This document shows positions 4,284 through 5,520 of a stretch of 5,520 bases of DNA, piece by piece. How positions within the stretch are numbered: the first letter of the stretch is position 1; each line of letters begins with the position of its first letter. Made by a program: the position numbers and the translations under genes. The stretch is from positions 1 through 5,520 of the forward strand of contig CALZMC010000055.1 in NCBI GenBank assembly GCA_945788455.1, given 5' to 3'. The notes under the pieces are model-generated. The model ran no database searches. It was not told where the DNA came from and saw only the letters and a program-made list of their open reading frames with translations. Source of the stretch: an uncultured Clostridia bacterium. Lineage in GTDB: Bacteria > Bacillota > Clostridia > Oscillospirales > Acutalibacteraceae.

Positions 4284-5520
4284 ATGGAAAAACCTTTTTC
4301 CTTTTTTCTTGTTACAGATACTCATTATTATGACAGCTCGTTTAAGAGAACAGGACCTGCTTATGAAAAAAGAAGCAAAACCGACCAAAAATGTGTTGCT
4401 GAAACACCTGCAATAATTGATGCAGGCTTTGAACAGATAGCACAGGATAAGGATACAAATGTTATTCTTATTCCCGGTGATTTGGTTTACCGTGGTGAAT
4501 ACCAAAGCCATATCGGATTTAGAGAAAGGCTTTATAAGCTGAAAGAACAGGGTAAAAAAATCTATATAATAACCGCTCGTCACGATTATTGCGAGGACGG
4601 CGAGCCTGTTGAATTTGACGGTGACGAATTGATACCTGTTAAGGGTATGCCACGTAATGAACTACGTGATTTTTATAAGGATTTCGGCTTCGGCGATGCA
4701 ATAAGCGAGCACCGTGAAAGTATGAGCTATGTTGCTCAGCTTGCCGACGGTGTAAGGCTCCTTGCCCTTAACTGTGACGGTGACTGCAAGAGCTTTAAAG
4801 GCTTGTGGGATGACCAAATGCAGTGGGCGCTTGATGAGATTAAAAAGGCTCACGATGCAGGGGATTACATATTTGCAATGACACACTATCCGCTTTTACC
4901 GTTCTCACCTATTATGAATTTAATCGGGGTTGCAAAATTAACCGATTGGGAAAAGCGTGCCAAAGAATTTGCCGATGGAGGACTTGATTTAATATTTACA
5001 GGTCATATGCACGCACAGGCAATAACGGATTACACCACCGAAAAGTGCAATACCATTACAGATGTACAAACAGGCTGCTTTGTTGGCTGTCCCTGTGCAT
5101 ACAGAAAGGTGACCTTTGAGGATGATTCGGTTAACATCAAATCATACACCATTGATGATTTCAATTATGACAAGCAGGGAAAAACTGCTAAAGAGTATTT
5201 TCAGTGGCGTTTTGACAGAATGATTAACTGGAAAATGGACGAGATTCTCCCTGCTCCTGCAAAGAAAATTCTTGACGGCTTTACACTTAAAAAGCTTGGC
5301 AGACTCCTTTGCTTTAAGGTTGACAAAAGCATTGAAAACAGGCTTGCAAGAGATGTGGGAATTGAGCTTGTACGAAATATATTTGTCGGTAACGAGCCTT
5401 ATGTTAAGGGTACGCCGATGTATGAGGCTATGGCAAAGCTGCTTAAAAGGCTTCATCCCGTTACGCATATAGTTGAAAAGAAAATGGGTGCAAAAAATCC
5501 TGTGCTTTCGGATATTGACA
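4284..5520 (+). CDS. Calcineurin-like metallophosphoesterase, C-terminus cut by window edge
   Basis: Probable cytoplasmic two-metal phosphoesterase; 412 codons are visible and the frame is open at the right edge. Seen: motif I TDTHYYD (Asp12, His14), motif II GDLVYRGE (Asp66), motif III TARHDY (His100, Asp101), motif IV AMTHYPLLP (His201) and motif V TGHMHA (His241, His243). All metal-ligand positions are present except the Asn of the usual GNHD/E, which is Arg99 here. After about residue 300 comes a region rich in Lys/Arg and apparently helical, without a recognised fold. There is no signal peptide or membrane segment. Start: ATGs at 4242, 4272 and 4284 are in frame and none has a good ribosome binding site; 4284 is chosen because MEKPFSFFLVTDTH puts the first catalytic strand at the N-terminus, as in the superfamily. 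Its own promoter lies upstream. The substrate is unknown (phosphomonoester, diester or nucleotide), and a link to the sugar operon is not shown. Confidence 0.9.
   Translation, partial: MEKPFSFFLVTDTHYYDSSFKRTGPAYEKRSKTDQKCVAETPAIIDAGFEQIAQDKDTNVILIPGDLVYRGEYQSHIGFRERLYKLKEQGKKIYIITARHDYCEDGEPVEFDGDELIPVKGMPRNELRDFYKDFGFGDAISEHRESMSYVAQLADGVRLLALNCDGDCKSFKGLWDDQMQWALDEIKKAHDAGDYIFAMTHYPLLPFSPIMNLIGVAKLTDWEKRAKEFADGGLDLIFTGHMHAQAITDYTTEKCNTITDVQTGCFVGCPCAYRKVTFEDDSVNIKSYTIDDFNYDKQGKTAKEYFQWRFDRMINWKMDEILPAPAKKILDGFTLKKLGRLLCFKVDKSIENRLARDVGIELVRNIFVGNEPYVKGTPMYEAMAKLLKRLHPVTHIVEKKMGAKNPVLSDID

Noticed and set aside
4209..4583. 124-codon open frame on the minus strand
   Set aside because: It lies opposite the phosphoesterase gene and its leader, has no recognisable family or ribosome binding site, and its sequence reads as the complement of real codons.

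Overview
The window looks like chromosomal DNA of a low-GC, Gram-positive bacterium, most likely an anaerobic gut-type member of the Clostridia. This rests on the AT-rich intergenic DNA, strong GGAGG-type ribosome binding sites, sigma-A-like promoters and the style of the proteins. The taxonomic guess is inference only; no rRNA or other marker is present.

Left half (1-2829, minus strand): a compact three-gene carbohydrate operon, transcribed right to left. It encodes a family 4 glycoside hydrolase (NAD/metal-dependent type), a PfkB/ribokinase-family sugar kinase that overlaps it by 14 bp, and, after a 26-bp gap, the N-terminal part of a GPH-type major facilitator sugar symporter that runs off the left edge. 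No PTS component is visible. Uptake therefore appears to be by symport, with phosphorylation by a soluble kinase in the cytoplasm.

Middle (2830-3837): a 162-bp divergent control region, then a plus-strand AraC-family regulator with an N-terminal cupin-like sensor part and a C-terminal double helix-turn-helix. The control region holds a promoter in each direction. Between them lies a 39-bp imperfect dyad (15-bp arms, one mismatch) that ends 4 bp upstream of the proposed -35 of the hydrolase operon, where an activator would sit. A second, smaller dyad lies inside the operon promoter.

Right half (3838-5520, plus strand): about 450 bp of AT-rich spacer with several short hairpins, a well-formed extended -10 promoter, a small dyad and a possible leader or decayed mini-ORF. 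It is followed by a calcineurin-like metallophosphoesterase that continues past the right edge. This last gene has its own promoter and may have nothing to do with the sugar operon.

Working model (inference): a sugar or glycoside enters through the symporter. The PfkB kinase phosphorylates either the imported glycoside (making the substrate for a phospho-glycosidase of family 4) or the released sugar. The AraC-type protein switches the operon on when the sugar is present. The hydrolase carries Cys-Asp-Ala-Pro where characterised family 4 groups have Cys-Asn-Val-Pro or Cys-His-Ser-Val, so its substrate should not be assumed.
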